Shown piece by piece: positions 1 through 8,055 of a stretch of DNA of 64,000 bases. The stretch is from Chlamydiales bacterium. GTDB lineage: Bacteria > Chlamydiota > Chlamydiia > Chlamydiales > Simkaniaceae. Position 1 is the first letter of the stretch. The number at the start of each line of letters is the position of its first letter. The translations under genes and the position numbers were made by a program. The stretch covers positions 434,001 to 498,000 of the forward strand of contig JACKPR010000002.1 of assembly GCA_024233395.1 (NCBI GenBank), written 5' to 3'. A model generated the notes under the pieces. The model did not search any database, was not told the DNA's origin, and saw only the letters and a program-made list of their open reading frames with translations.

Positions 1-1372
1 TAGAGGGAAATGAAAGGGAGAAGCAAAGGTAGAAAAAGAGCCAATTGAGGAGGCGAGGGCTATTGGGGTGAATCTCTTTCGAATCAATCCACCTTGCTAA
101 AAAGTAAGCAGATAAAGTTGCAATGGGGAAGCTGCATACGGGATAAAGGTTGTATGGGACAAATCCAAGGGTTTTTAGATTCCACCATACCCATGTGGTC
201 ATTGACCCAATTGCAAAGGCCCACTGTAAGGGAGAGGTTGAGCAGATCCAATCTCTTATTCTTCGTTTAAAGCCTCGTCTGTCTTCTGGCCTTTGAAGTC
301 GATGAAGTTCTAAGATATGGGTCTGGGTAAACTCAACTAAATCAATTTGATTTAAAATCCCCATGAGAAAACCAGATGCAATTGTAGTTCCTGGTGTGTT
401 AAACGCGATAATGAGTCCTGCAAGAAGCGTTGCAATATTTCTTTCATATTTTTCTAGATCAATAATCTTCTGAAGAAATGAAGGAACAACTGGCACTCCA
501 TATTCACTCTCTTCAAGAGGATATTCTTCTCTCGCCTTTTTATATTGCAGATGAACTCCTTCATGAACTAACGCTCCTATTGTCTGTCCGAAATAAATAT
601 AAGAGAGAAATAAAGGGAAATCATAAGGATTAAGCGTTAAAGGACTCCCTGTTGATGCAATATCGCCGATCGATAAAGAATCGATCGTTACAGAACCCGA
701 GAAAAAACTTCTTGCAATGAGGAGGGTTGTCATTGCTCCGCTTGCCAAAAGAAACTTTATTCCTTGGACTCGAATTCTATACCAATCTTCTCTATTTTCA
801 GCCTTTACACCTGTTTTAGGGATCGGATAAAGAGAAATTGTTTTGTCGTAAGTTCTTGAAGAAGAAGAGATATCAACAAAAGAATTAAGAGGAACTCTTT
901 CTTGCAACTCTGATGGGATATGTAGATCCTGAATACTTTGATTTCGAATGTTGTCAATTTTGGCTGCAACCATCATTCCATACACAACATTGATCGTTCC
1001 ATAAACAGCACGTGTTTGCCAGGGTTGAATCGGTTCTCTTAAATTCACATAGACTTGCCAAAGAAAGATATAAAAAACCGCTATGTATTTCACTAGCTTA
1101 TCTTTTTCAAAATTAATCCCCATTCCACATAGAGTGACTTCTCCTTCTAAACGTCTTAAAGGGAAAGTCAATAGCGTTGCTTGAAAGAGAAATCCTGCAA
1201 AAAATGTCGTCAAGAAATTGTATGATTCTCCAAAATCAAAAATAATTGAAATGGCAATAAGTGCGATTGCAGTCATCCCTAGAATAATTGTTACCGCAAA
1301 ATCAGCAATTTGCCCTCTTTCAAATTGACATTCGTATCGGCGTTGATGAACTTGTAATTGCGAACCTTCCAT
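1..1372 (-). CDS. Partial multi-pass membrane protein with HEGVH motif, cut by the window edge
   Basis: A continuous minus-strand reading frame runs from an ATG at 1372 off the left end of the window, at least 457 codons without a stop. A good ribosome binding site (AGAGGAAAG) lies about 8 bases upstream of the ATG. The protein has several hydrophobic segments (about residues 25-45, 53-70, 95-110, 205-225, 255-270, 307-330 and further near the cut end). A HEGVH sequence at residues 270-274, at the edge of one membrane segment, fits the HExxH zinc-protease pattern, but no third ligand can be assigned. I do not recognise the family. It could be an intramembrane-type metalloprotease or a membrane protein with a chance motif. 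That it is coding is well supported; the function is not. Confidence 0.75.
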   Translation of the reverse strand, partial: MEGSQLQVHQRRYECQFERGQIADFAVTIILGMTAIALIAISIIFDFGESYNFLTTFFAGFLFQATLLTFPLRRLEGEVTLCGMGINFEKDKLVKYIAVFYIFLWQVYVNLREPIQPWQTRAVYGTINVVYGMMVAAKIDNIRNQSIQDLHIPSELQERVPLNSFVDISSSSRTYDKTISLYPIPKTGVKAENREDWYRIRVQGIKFLLASGAMTTLLIARSFFSGSVTIDSLSIGDIASTGSPLTLNPYDFPLFLSYIYFGQTIGALVHEGVHLQYKKAREEYPLEESEYGVPVVPSFLQKIIDLEKYERNIATLLAGLIIAFNTPGTTIASGFLMGILNQIDLVEFTQTHILELHRLQRPEDRRGFKRRIRDWICSTSPLQWAFAIGSMTTWVWWNLKTLGFVPYNLYPVCSFPIATLSAYFLARWIDSKEIHPNSPRLLNWLFFYLCFSLSFPS

Positions 1373-1541
1373 AAAAAACTTTCCTCTAAATACAAACCTT
1401 TTTTATCAGTTATTTTACCTATTTTTTTTAAGTCCTAAGCCCCTAAAATTTAACCGGGACGTAGTTTAGGACATCAATATTTTTTTTTACAACTTTAATA
1501 AAATCTTTTTTTATGCTACCTGAAAATAACGAGGTGAATTT

Positions 1542-1730
1542 ATGAAAAACTTATTGTTACTTCTGCCTCTTTTGGGCCTTATATTATTTGGTTGCGGTCA
1601 AAAAAAAGAATCAATGGAATCTTCAAGTGAAGGTGTTGAATCCCATTGGGGAACGGGTCCTGGTTCAGAAGATAGCCCTCTTGGTGAAGAGGAACAGCCA
1701 GAATCTCATTGGGGAACGGGTCCATCATAA
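1542..1730 (+). CDS. Small lipoprotein with two ESHWGTGP repeats
   Basis: A 62-residue product with a clear lipoprotein signal: two N-terminal charges, a Leu-rich core and the lipobox LFGC, with the lipidated Cys at residue 18. The mature part is short and acidic and contains the octapeptide ESHWGTGP twice (near residue 33 and at the C-terminus). A GAGGTG ribosome binding site precedes the ATG. The rest is Ser/Glu/Gly-rich and probably disordered. It stands alone between the upstream divergent membrane gene and the next + strand gene. The function is unknown; the duplicated Trp motif could be a short binding epitope on the outer or inner membrane surface. Confidence 0.65.
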   Translation: MKNLLLLLPLLGLILFGCGQKKESMESSSEGVESHWGTGPGSEDSPLGEEEQPESHWGTGPS

Positions 1731-1835
1731 TTCTTTCACAACTATAGATAAAACACTTTAAAAGTGGACCCCTGCTAACATAAATCTAAACACAAAAGGT
1801 TTGTGTGATAGCCCCTTAAAAATTAAGAAGAACCG

Positions 1836-2207
1836 ATGCGATACGAAGAAAAAAGGGCAATCCATCATGCTCTACAAAATTATTTCCAACCCCTTAGCTA
1901 TCTCGGGACTGCTTATTACTTAGGTAGGCAGTATGCAAAAATGCCTCCTTTCCTAATTAATGGAGGAGTAACTGCAGCTGGAATTTTTGCCGCCCGAAAA
2001 CTAGGAGCTTCTTGTATCATTGGGAAAATTGCAGTTATCAGCATGACACGGTTTGCCCTATCACTTGTTTTTAAAAAATTTAAAAACCAGATCACTCCAC
2101 TGAATAAAAATGAAAGAAATACTTTATCTTTTTTTCAAGTGATCACTGCTCTCATTTTTTCTGGAATGGATGAATATTATCACACAATGACTAGAAACTC
2201 TAATTAG
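1836..2207 (+). CDS. Small membrane protein of unknown function
   Basis: A 123-residue protein with a basic N-terminus and two to three moderately hydrophobic segments (about residues 35-52, 58-82 and 98-112). The Ala/Gly-rich stretch around residues 40-60 resembles a helical membrane hairpin. The family is not recognised. The ribosome binding site is weak (AAGAAG five bases before the ATG). The gene ends directly against a perfect 19-bp inverted repeat. The next gene downstream also has an N-terminal membrane domain, so the two may form a lineage-specific pair, but no similarity between them is obvious by eye. Confidence 0.55.
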   Translation: MRYEEKRAIHHALQNYFQPLSYLGTAYYLGRQYAKMPPFLINGGVTAAGIFAARKLGASCIIGKIAVISMTRFALSLVFKKFKNQITPLNKNERNTLSFFQVITALIFSGMDEYYHTMTRNSN

Positions 2208-2252
2208 GAACCTATCCTGAATTAAAGTTATTTTTTAATTCAGGATAGGTTC
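2208..2252. repeat. Perfect 19-bp inverted repeat ending in GAACCTATCC
   Basis: Bases 2208-2226 are the exact reverse complement of 2234-2252, with a 7-base loop. The hairpin starts at the base after the preceding stop codon, so it may act as a terminator, but no U-run follows. The outer end, GAACCTATCC followed by TGAATTAAA, recurs in half form at about 53228-53248 (one mismatch over the arm), and its GGATAGGTTC core recurs near 6642 and 49029. That suggests a mobile-element end or a repeated extragenic palindrome rather than only a terminator. Confidence 0.7.
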
Positions 2253-2331
2253 ATCCAATAAAATAAGATTGATTTATTTTTTCTTTTCGAATAAATTTTT
2301 TCCAAAATTTATTAATTTAAAAGGATAAGAA

Positions 2332-3615
2332 ATGGAAATTTCTCGTGCAGACTTACAACTTAAAATCGCCCCTTTCCGCCCATTGATTATACCTGAGATC
2401 ATAAAAACTCTCAATCCATCCAAAACGCTTGATCCTAAGGTGAGTGCATTAGCAAATGGATCCTCTGCTTTTTTTCTTACTCAATTTACATCTCCCTTAG
2501 AGTTTGTTGGTACCCTTACCTCTTTTGTTGCGGTAGCCACCTTATGGGATAAGGTAGTCCGCCGTTCACCAAAACCTCTGAGACAACTCTTTGTCAAAAC
2601 ACTTACTCTTTCAGCTATTTCTTGCCTGCCTGCTCTTACGGTTAAATTAGCCCTTTATGCTATCCGACAGGATGCCCGAATTGATATGAACGACCGGAAA
2701 GAACGGACCCTTTATATCATCTCCTCAATTGCTCTTGGAGCTCTGATGACTCCCCATTTTCTAAAAATTCATCGAAAAACATATCCTTTTTGCCCTAAGG
2801 GAGTCGCACAATATGCTCTAACACAAATCATCGTCCATATCGCTGTTGCAGAAATTTTCGATTGGAATGATCGAAACATCGCAGAAGAAATTCGGCCCCT
2901 TTCTCATGAAAGGATTGAATCCCTTATAAAATATCGAGACATTGGCCACGCAACACAAGCGGTGATCGATAGAAAATTTGAAGAAGCTCAAGGGGAAATC
3001 GATGAAGCTCTAGCAGGAAGAGCACAGTGGAAACAATGGATGGATACTGCTCCCATAAAAGAAGATCAAATCACCCTTCCCCCTGAGCCAAATCCTCAAC
3101 TCGCCACTTTTATGCAAAATCATCCCAATCTCTTAAAAAAACTCACGATTCCCGCACAAATAGAATGGGGTAAGGCTTTCAATCGAAGGGGAAAAACAGC
3201 TGTTTTCCCTATTCCCCTAACGGATGAATACCTTCCATTCATTAATGGAGACGCCCTCCCTTTCTTTCATCAATATTTTACAAAAACTCCTTTCTTTTTC
3301 TTATTGAGTGAGGATCACAGAAATATAATCAATAAACGCTTTGCTGAATATAGACCGGAAATAGCAGGAGGACCCTCAGGAGTAGATCATGATAGCCAAG
3401 AGCTGGAAGAAAAACCTGAGAGCCCTCCGGTTCTCGCACCCATCCAAAAAGCATTGTTACCTTCATTCTCATTGGAAATTCAGCATCAGTTTTATTCTCA
3501 TGAAAATAAGCATGTTCCTGTTAGGTACAGATGGTCTTCACTACCTTTTGCAGAAAAACATGAGCTCAATGAGGCTTTTAAAGCAAAAGGCTTAGCTCAA
3601 TTATCTTTCTTATAA
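2332..3615 (+). CDS. Membrane protein with long soluble C-terminal part, unknown
   Basis: A 427-residue protein with an AAGGA ribosome binding site six bases from the ATG. The N-terminal half carries about four hydrophobic segments (residues about 45-75, 88-112, 128-145 and 158-185). The C-terminal 230 residues are hydrophilic, with a Pro/Glu-rich linker (about residues 340-375). Its last base lies a few bases before the uvrD frame. I do not recognise the family. The architecture (multi-pass membrane part plus cytosolic or lumenal tail) resembles chlamydial inclusion-membrane-like or lineage-specific proteins, but no bilobed hydrophobic motif can be asserted. Confidence 0.65.
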   Translation: MEISRADLQLKIAPFRPLIIPEIIKTLNPSKTLDPKVSALANGSSAFFLTQFTSPLEFVGTLTSFVAVATLWDKVVRRSPKPLRQLFVKTLTLSAISCLPALTVKLALYAIRQDARIDMNDRKERTLYIISSIALGALMTPHFLKIHRKTYPFCPKGVAQYALTQIIVHIAVAEIFDWNDRNIAEEIRPLSHERIESLIKYRDIGHATQAVIDRKFEEAQGEIDEALAGRAQWKQWMDTAPIKEDQITLPPEPNPQLATFMQNHPNLLKKLTIPAQIEWGKAFNRRGKTAVFPIPLTDEYLPFINGDALPFFHQYFTKTPFFFLLSEDHRNIINKRFAEYRPEIAGGPSGVDHDSQELEEKPESPPVLAPIQKALLPSFSLEIQHQFYSHENKHVPVRYRWSSLPFAEKHELNEAFKAKGLAQLSFL

Positions 3616-3661
3616 GGTTACGTTGCTTGCTTTTTATCTGTATGGTATCGTTAAAGGCACG

Positions 3662-5782
3662 ATGAAAGATCTCAATCCAGAACAGAAAATCGCAGTAGAG
3701 CATATGGAAGGACCTATGCTCGTCTTAGCAGGGGCAGGATCAGGAAAAACCCGAGTCGTCACCTGCCGCATTGCTCACTTGCTCAGTGTGGGTGTCCCCT
3801 CTTCAGAAATTCTTGCTTTAACCTTCACCAACAAAGCTGCTGATGAAATGCGCGTGCGCATCAAAATGATGTCTGATCAATATGTATTAACTTCGACCTT
3901 TCATTCCTTAGGAGCACGCATTCTCCGTGAATCGATCCACATTTTAGGCTATCGAAGTGATTTTACCATTTATGATGACAAGGATAGCTTAGACCTTTTA
4001 AAAAATTGCCTAGCTTCTATGGGATATAAAGATGAAAAAGGCCTTTTAAAATCTGTTCGAATCGCTATTTCAAATGCAAAAAACGACTTATTAACTCCCA
4101 ATGATCTAGACAGAGATTTTCACTCAAGAACCGATCAAATCTTAAAAGATGTTTTTATCGCCTATCAAGAAAAACTCAAAGAATATAATGCTCTTGATTT
4201 TGATGATCTCCTCTATTTAACGGTAAAACTATTTCGTGAATCAAAAGAAACCCTTGAGCATTACCAAAAGCGGTGGACTTTTCTTCTCATCGATGAATAT
4301 CAAGATACCAATGCTGCTCAGTATTTCATGACAAAACTTCTTGTGGGAACAAGAAATAATATCTTCGTTGTTGGAGATCCTGATCAATCGATCTACTCAT
4401 GGCGTGGCGCCAACATTCATAATATCTTAGACTTTGAAAAAGATTATGAAAATGCTCAAGTCATTACCTTAGAGCAAAATTATCGTAGTACTGCAAATAT
4501 TTTGGACGCTGCAAACGGCTTGATTCAACATAACGAAAAGCGGTATGAAAAGCGTCTTTGGAGTAATCTTGGTGCAGGGGAAAAAATTGGGGTTTACATT
4601 GCTGAAAATGAAAAAGAAGAAGCTCTTTTTGTCGTTGAAGAGCTCATCAGAAAAACAAGAGAAGAACACATCCCTTTAAAAGAATGTGTGATTTTTTACC
4701 GAACAAATTCTCAGTCACGTACTTTTGAAGATGCCCTTTTAAAATATCAAATCCCTTATGTCATTTATGGAGGCCTTTCTTTTTATCAACGACGTGAAAT
4801 TAAAGATATTTTATCCCTTCTGAGAATGGCTATTTCTGATTCTGATTTCCTTGCCTTTGCTCGAACTATTAATTTACCTAAACGAGGAATTGGAAATGCT
4901 TCTCTTGTGAAATTGCGTGATGGAGCAAGTGAATACGAACTCCCCATCCTTTCTCTTGTCCGAAAACTCTTGAATGGCGAATCTTCCGCTGTCAAATTGA
5001 CGAAACGACTAGAAGAGGGCTTAAGTGACTATTTAAGAGTAATCGATCTCTTAAAGGGAATGGTTCATACTGGAAAACCTTTAGAAGAAATCGTTCAAGG
5101 AGCGATTGAACTCTCTGGATACGAGCGCGTATTAAAAGAAGATCCAGAAAGTTATGAGGATAGGAAAGGAAATCTCGAGGCATTAATCAATAAAGCTGCA
5201 GAATGGAGTGAAGAAAGGGAAAATCCTACCCTGACTCAGTTTTTAGAAGAACTTTCTCTAAAATCGAGTCTAGATGATAGCCCCTCTCAAGATTCGGTCC
5301 GTCTGATGACTCTTCACAATGGAAAGGGATTGGAATTTACTCTTACCTTTATTGTCGGAATGGAAGAAGACCTTTTCCCTCATATTAATTCAAAAGACTC
5401 TATCGAAGCTTTGGAAGAAGAACGTCGCCTGTGCTATGTAGGAATGACACGCGCTAAACAATCTCTCTATTTGACAGCTTCTACTTACCGTTTTATGTGG
5501 GGAATTTCAAAAGTCATGTGTCCCTCTCGCTTTTTAAAAGAGATCCCTGCCCATTTTTTAAACTCTATCAACCAACCAATGGAAGAAGAAGAAAACGACT
5601 GGGCAGAAGAAGAAGGGTTTCGGATAGGAACAATGGTTTTTCATAAAGATTTTGGAAAAGGAATCGTAAAAAAGAGTTATACAACTTCTATGGGGCTTAC
5701 CTATGATGTCGAATTCATTGATACCCAAACAACACGCTCTCTTGTAGGTAAATATGCCAAGTTCAAAGTCTGTGTAGACTAG
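3662..5782 (+). CDS. uvrD: UvrD/PcrA-type superfamily 1 DNA helicase
   Basis: An ATP-dependent 3'-5' DNA helicase for nucleotide-excision and mismatch repair and for clearing protein or RNA polymerase blocks. Visible motifs: Walker A GAGSGKT at residues 24-30, the Walker B/motif II DEYQDTN, QNYRS (motif IV), a TLHNGKGLEF motif V region and YVGMTRAK (motif VI). The C-terminal segment (IGTMVFHKDFGKGIV and following) matches the PcrA/UvrD Tudor-like tail that contacts RNA polymerase. I place the start at the ATG at 3662 (MKDLNPEQK), where the family begins, rather than 39 bases upstream; AAAGG precedes it. It is followed, after two palindromic elements and two small genes, by rpoN, matching the C. 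trachomatis uvrD-rpoN (CT608-CT609) neighbourhood. Confidence 0.95.
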   Translation: MKDLNPEQKIAVEHMEGPMLVLAGAGSGKTRVVTCRIAHLLSVGVPSSEILALTFTNKAADEMRVRIKMMSDQYVLTSTFHSLGARILRESIHILGYRSDFTIYDDKDSLDLLKNCLASMGYKDEKGLLKSVRIAISNAKNDLLTPNDLDRDFHSRTDQILKDVFIAYQEKLKEYNALDFDDLLYLTVKLFRESKETLEHYQKRWTFLLIDEYQDTNAAQYFMTKLLVGTRNNIFVVGDPDQSIYSWRGANIHNILDFEKDYENAQVITLEQNYRSTANILDAANGLIQHNEKRYEKRLWSNLGAGEKIGVYIAENEKEEALFVVEELIRKTREEHIPLKECVIFYRTNSQSRTFEDALLKYQIPYVIYGGLSFYQRREIKDILSLLRMAISDSDFLAFARTINLPKRGIGNASLVKLRDGASEYELPILSLVRKLLNGESSAVKLTKRLEEGLSDYLRVIDLLKGMVHTGKPLEEIVQGAIELSGYERVLKEDPESYEDRKGNLEALINKAAEWSEERENPTLTQFLEELSLKSSLDDSPSQDSVRLMTLHNGKGLEFTLTFIVGMEEDLFPHINSKDSIEALEEERRLCYVGMTRAKQSLYLTASTYRFMWGISKVMCPSRFLKEIPAHFLNSINQPMEEEENDWAEEEGFRIGTMVFHKDFGKGIVKKSYTTSMGLTYDVEFIDTQTTRSLVGKYAKFKVCVD

Positions 5783-5949
5783 TAACCTGAACTCTGGGTT
5801 TATTTTATTTATTGTCATAGGAGAGTTCTCTTAAATTCTTGGGCTTTTTATCGAAGGGAAGGGCCAAAGCGTCCTTTTCGAGATAAAAGGCCCAAGAAGA
5901 AAGAGAAAAATCCCTGAGAATAAGTAAAATAAACCCAGAGTTCAGGTTA
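5783..5949. repeat. 167-bp nested palindromic element (type B)
   Basis: The ends are 29-bp inverted repeats (5783-5811 and 5921-5949, one mismatch) beginning TAACCTGAACTCTGGG. Inside, a second nested pair (CTTGGGCTTTTTATC against GATAAAAGGCCCAAG) lengthens the hairpin. The element begins at the base after the uvrD stop codon and ends inside the first bases of the next element. A shortened relative with the same end lies at 6765-6811, just before rpoN. No coding potential. It may be a MITE-like insertion that also serves as the uvrD terminator. Confidence 0.75.
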
Positions 5950-6155
5950 GTACTCCGTTTCAAAAAATTTGGCAGTAAATTTGACTAGATTTTCGTTCAA
6001 TTTTGCTCTCCTAAAATCGATCGTCTTGTCCATTGACAATGTTATCGATTTTAAGAAGCCAAAATCCATCAAAAATCTCTCGTTAAATCATCCCATTTTT
6101 AAAGTGTTTTAGCTATAGTTAAATTTACTGCCAAATTTTTTGAAACGGAGTACTA
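5948..6155. repeat. 208-bp element with perfect 35-bp terminal inverted repeats (type C)
   Basis: Bases 5948-5982 are the exact reverse complement of 6121-6155 (outer end TAGTACTCCGTTTC). The interior holds a smaller palindrome (TAAAATCGAT at 6012-6021 against ATCGATTTTA at 6044-6053) around a CTTGTCCATTGACAAT core that resembles the core of the 61.1-kb element. It abuts element B on one side, and its outer end supplies the stop codon of the small minus-strand gene on the other. Exact arms suggest recent insertion or selection for structure. No transposase is encoded. The 5783-6152 interval holds nothing else. Confidence 0.8.
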
Positions 6156-6347
6156 GGGCGTGTCGTCATCCTCTTCAGGTGGATCTTCATGACATGTTGA
6201 ATTTTCCGTCTTATCGTGAGACTCTTCTACATGAAGTCCTTTATAACGATTAATAATCTCCCCTTTCACATCACTTGTAGCCTTACCCATATCCATATTC
6301 CCCGCTAAGAGGGAAAAAATAAATGTTGTTAATGGCAATAAGTTCAT
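6153..6347 (-). CDS. Small protein with hydrophobic N-terminus and acidic tail
   Basis: A 64-residue product starting MNLLPLTTFIFSLLAG, a short signal-peptide-like segment, followed by a charged region ending in a Glu/Asp-rich tail. AAAGG lies about 8 bases before the ATG. The ATG overlaps the stop of the upstream lipoprotein gene (ATGA), so the two are translationally coupled. Its TAG stop codon lies in the terminal repeat of element C, so the natural C-terminus may have been truncated by that insertion. The function is not recognised. Confidence 0.5.
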   Translation of the reverse strand: MNLLPLTTFIFSLLAGNMDMGKATSDVKGEIINRYKGLHVEESHDKTENSTCHEDPPEEDDDTP

Positions 6348-6562
6348 CGCTCAGCCTTTTTTTTCATTTCCTCGTTCTCCATTTCTTTAGTTGTGTCACA
6401 AGAAAGTTTTCGATAGTGGTCGACGAGAGGGTTTTTAAGATTATGAGAATATTGCTCTCGATAATGGAGATACCTCATACTCTGACCCTTTTTTGAAGGA
6501 ATACATGAAATTCCGATAATCAGTACCAGAGCAAAAGCAAAAATGCTAATTAGGGCTTTCAT
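6344..6562 (-). CDS. Small putative lipoprotein
   Basis: A 72-residue product with a lysine, a hydrophobic stretch (ALISIFAFALVLIIG) and a lipobox-like GISC with Cys at about residue 20. The rest is highly charged (Lys/Glu-rich end). The ribosome binding site is weak. It is the first gene of a two-gene unit with the next small ORF, with ATGA overlap. Both may be lineage-specific envelope proteins; no family is recognised. Confidence 0.5.
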   Translation of the reverse strand: MKALISIFAFALVLIIGISCIPSKKGQSMRYLHYREQYSHNLKNPLVDHYRKLSCDTTKEMENEEMKKKAER

Positions 6563-6764
6563 TTTTATCCATCTTTCTACATTTCAATATGATTGCAATC
6601 AATTATTCTCATTTCAAACATCTTTTGCAATAAGTTTTATTAGGATAGGTTCTTAAAATCCTTAACAGTCTATTAATCAATTGATTTAAAAAACACTCTT
6701 TTCTGAAATTTCTTTGGTGGTATAAGGCAAATTAGAGAGTGTCGTCAGACTTGATCACACTATC

Positions 6765-6811
6765 TAACCTGAGTTTTGAGTTTATTTTGTTTAGATTCAA
6801 AACTCAGGTTA
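6765..6811. repeat. Short palindrome related to element B, upstream of rpoN
   Basis: A perfect 15-bp inverted repeat (TAACCTGAGTTTTGA at 6765-6779 and its complement at 6797-6811). The left half and its continuation (GTTTATTTTGTTTA) match the end of element B at 5783 at 24 of 29 positions. It lies immediately before the rpoN ribosome binding site, so it could be a decayed element B copy that now forms a hairpin in the rpoN leader. Confidence 0.65.
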
Positions 6812-6825
6812 ACTTGGGGGATGAA

Positions 6826-8055
6826 ATGGAATTTCAGCAAAGCATCAGACAAGATCAGCGCTTGATTATGAGTGTCGCGATGGAGCGTGCTTTTCATGTA
6901 TTGATGATGCCAACCCTTGAGTTAAATGATTGGTTAGAAAGGGAAATTGAAAAAAATCCCCTTCTTAAACTCAGCCATAGTCCTTCAAAACCCTATGATA
7001 TATCCCTGATCCGCTCCAAAGTCTCCCTTTATGATTATTTATCACATGAAATCGAACTCCACTTTGAAACATCTCAAGAAAAGGAAATCGCACGTGAAAT
7101 TGCTGGATCTCTTGACGAGAAGGGATTTTTAACTCTTTCTGAGGAAGAATTATTAGGAAAAGAAGCCGTTCTTAAAAAGTTTCAACAAATCGAACCTATT
7201 GGCCTGGGAACACGCAATGTTAGAGAGGCACTTCTTTTACAGTTAGAAGGGAAAAAAAAGGATCTCATTTATCAAATCGTCGATCTCCATTACGATGACC
7301 TCCTTCATAATCGCTTGGGAAAGATCTCTAAGTCACTAAAGATCACCCTCCCTGAAATAAAAGAAATGATCCATAATGATCTTCGTCCATTAAATCCTTT
7401 TCCAGGAAGAGTCTTTGAAAATGATTTTAATCCTCCTCTGATTGCAGATGTTTCAATTATAAAGGAAGGAGACTCATGGAGTGTTGAGGTAAATGATTCA
7501 GATCTTCCCACCTTTGAAGTCCATGAAACCTATTTAAAAGCTCTTGAAAACCCTTATTCTAAGCAACAAGAAGTTGATTTCATTCGTCGACATCTTGCTG
7601 CAGGTAATTGGTTAATTCGCATTCTTCATAGAAGAAAAAAAACTCTTTTAGAAATCGCTACCTATCTCCTCAAAAAACAACGAGAATTCTTAGAGGGGAT
7701 ACAAGGCAGCCCAAGTCCTATGACAATGAAAGAAGTTGCTAGAGCCTTAACACTCAGTGAATCAACAATTACTCGAGCAATAGCTCATAAAGCCATTGCG
7801 ACTCCACGAGGTCTATTGAAGTTTCGAAGTTTTTTTACCCATGCTCTTCAGAGTGAGGAAGGAAATGTCTCTAACCAAGAGGCTAAAGACCTCCTTTTAA
7901 AAATGATAGATCAAGAAAAAGACCCTCTTTCAGACCAACAACTTTCTATAAAGTTGAAAGAAAGAGGCATTCAATGTGCAAGGAGAACTGTTAGCAAGTA
8001 TCGGAAGGAACTCAAGATCGGCTCAGCACATCAGAGGAAAATGTGGAAACCTTAG
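6826..8055 (+). CDS. rpoN: RNA polymerase sigma-54 factor
   Basis: Directs RNA polymerase to -24/-12 promoters and needs an AAA+ activator to open them. The product of about 409 residues shows region I at its very N-terminus (MEFQQSIRQDQRLIM, then an ENPLL-type segment), the core-binding middle, a helix-turn-helix (LTLSESTITRAIAHK) and the RpoN box ARRTVSKYR at about 385-393. I choose the ATG at 6826 because known RpoN proteins begin with this Q-rich segment; an upstream in-frame ATG at 6739 would translate through the palindrome. A G-rich site (TTGGGGGATG) precedes it. The 3' end overlaps the convergent glycosyltransferase gene by 44 bp. The N-terminal acidic region seems short, as in chlamydial RpoN. 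Confidence 0.95.
   Translation: MEFQQSIRQDQRLIMSVAMERAFHVLMMPTLELNDWLEREIEKNPLLKLSHSPSKPYDISLIRSKVSLYDYLSHEIELHFETSQEKEIAREIAGSLDEKGFLTLSEEELLGKEAVLKKFQQIEPIGLGTRNVREALLLQLEGKKKDLIYQIVDLHYDDLLHNRLGKISKSLKITLPEIKEMIHNDLRPLNPFPGRVFENDFNPPLIADVSIIKEGDSWSVEVNDSDLPTFEVHETYLKALENPYSKQQEVDFIRRHLAAGNWLIRILHRRKKTLLEIATYLLKKQREFLEGIQGSPSPMTMKEVARALTLSESTITRAIAHKAIATPRGLLKFRSFFTHALQSEEGNVSNQEAKDLLLKMIDQEKDPLSDQQLSIKLKERGIQCARRTVSKYRKELKIGSAHQRKMWKP

Noticed and set aside
5971..5986. A TGGCA-N-TTGAC string resembling a sigma-54 promoter (-24/-12)
   Set aside because: The almost invariant GC at -12 reads GA and the string lies in the terminal repeat of element C; there is no gene correctly placed downstream.
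6739..6825. An earlier in-frame ATG for rpoN
   Set aside because: It would add 29 residues translated through a palindrome; known RpoN proteins start at the Q-rich region after 6826.
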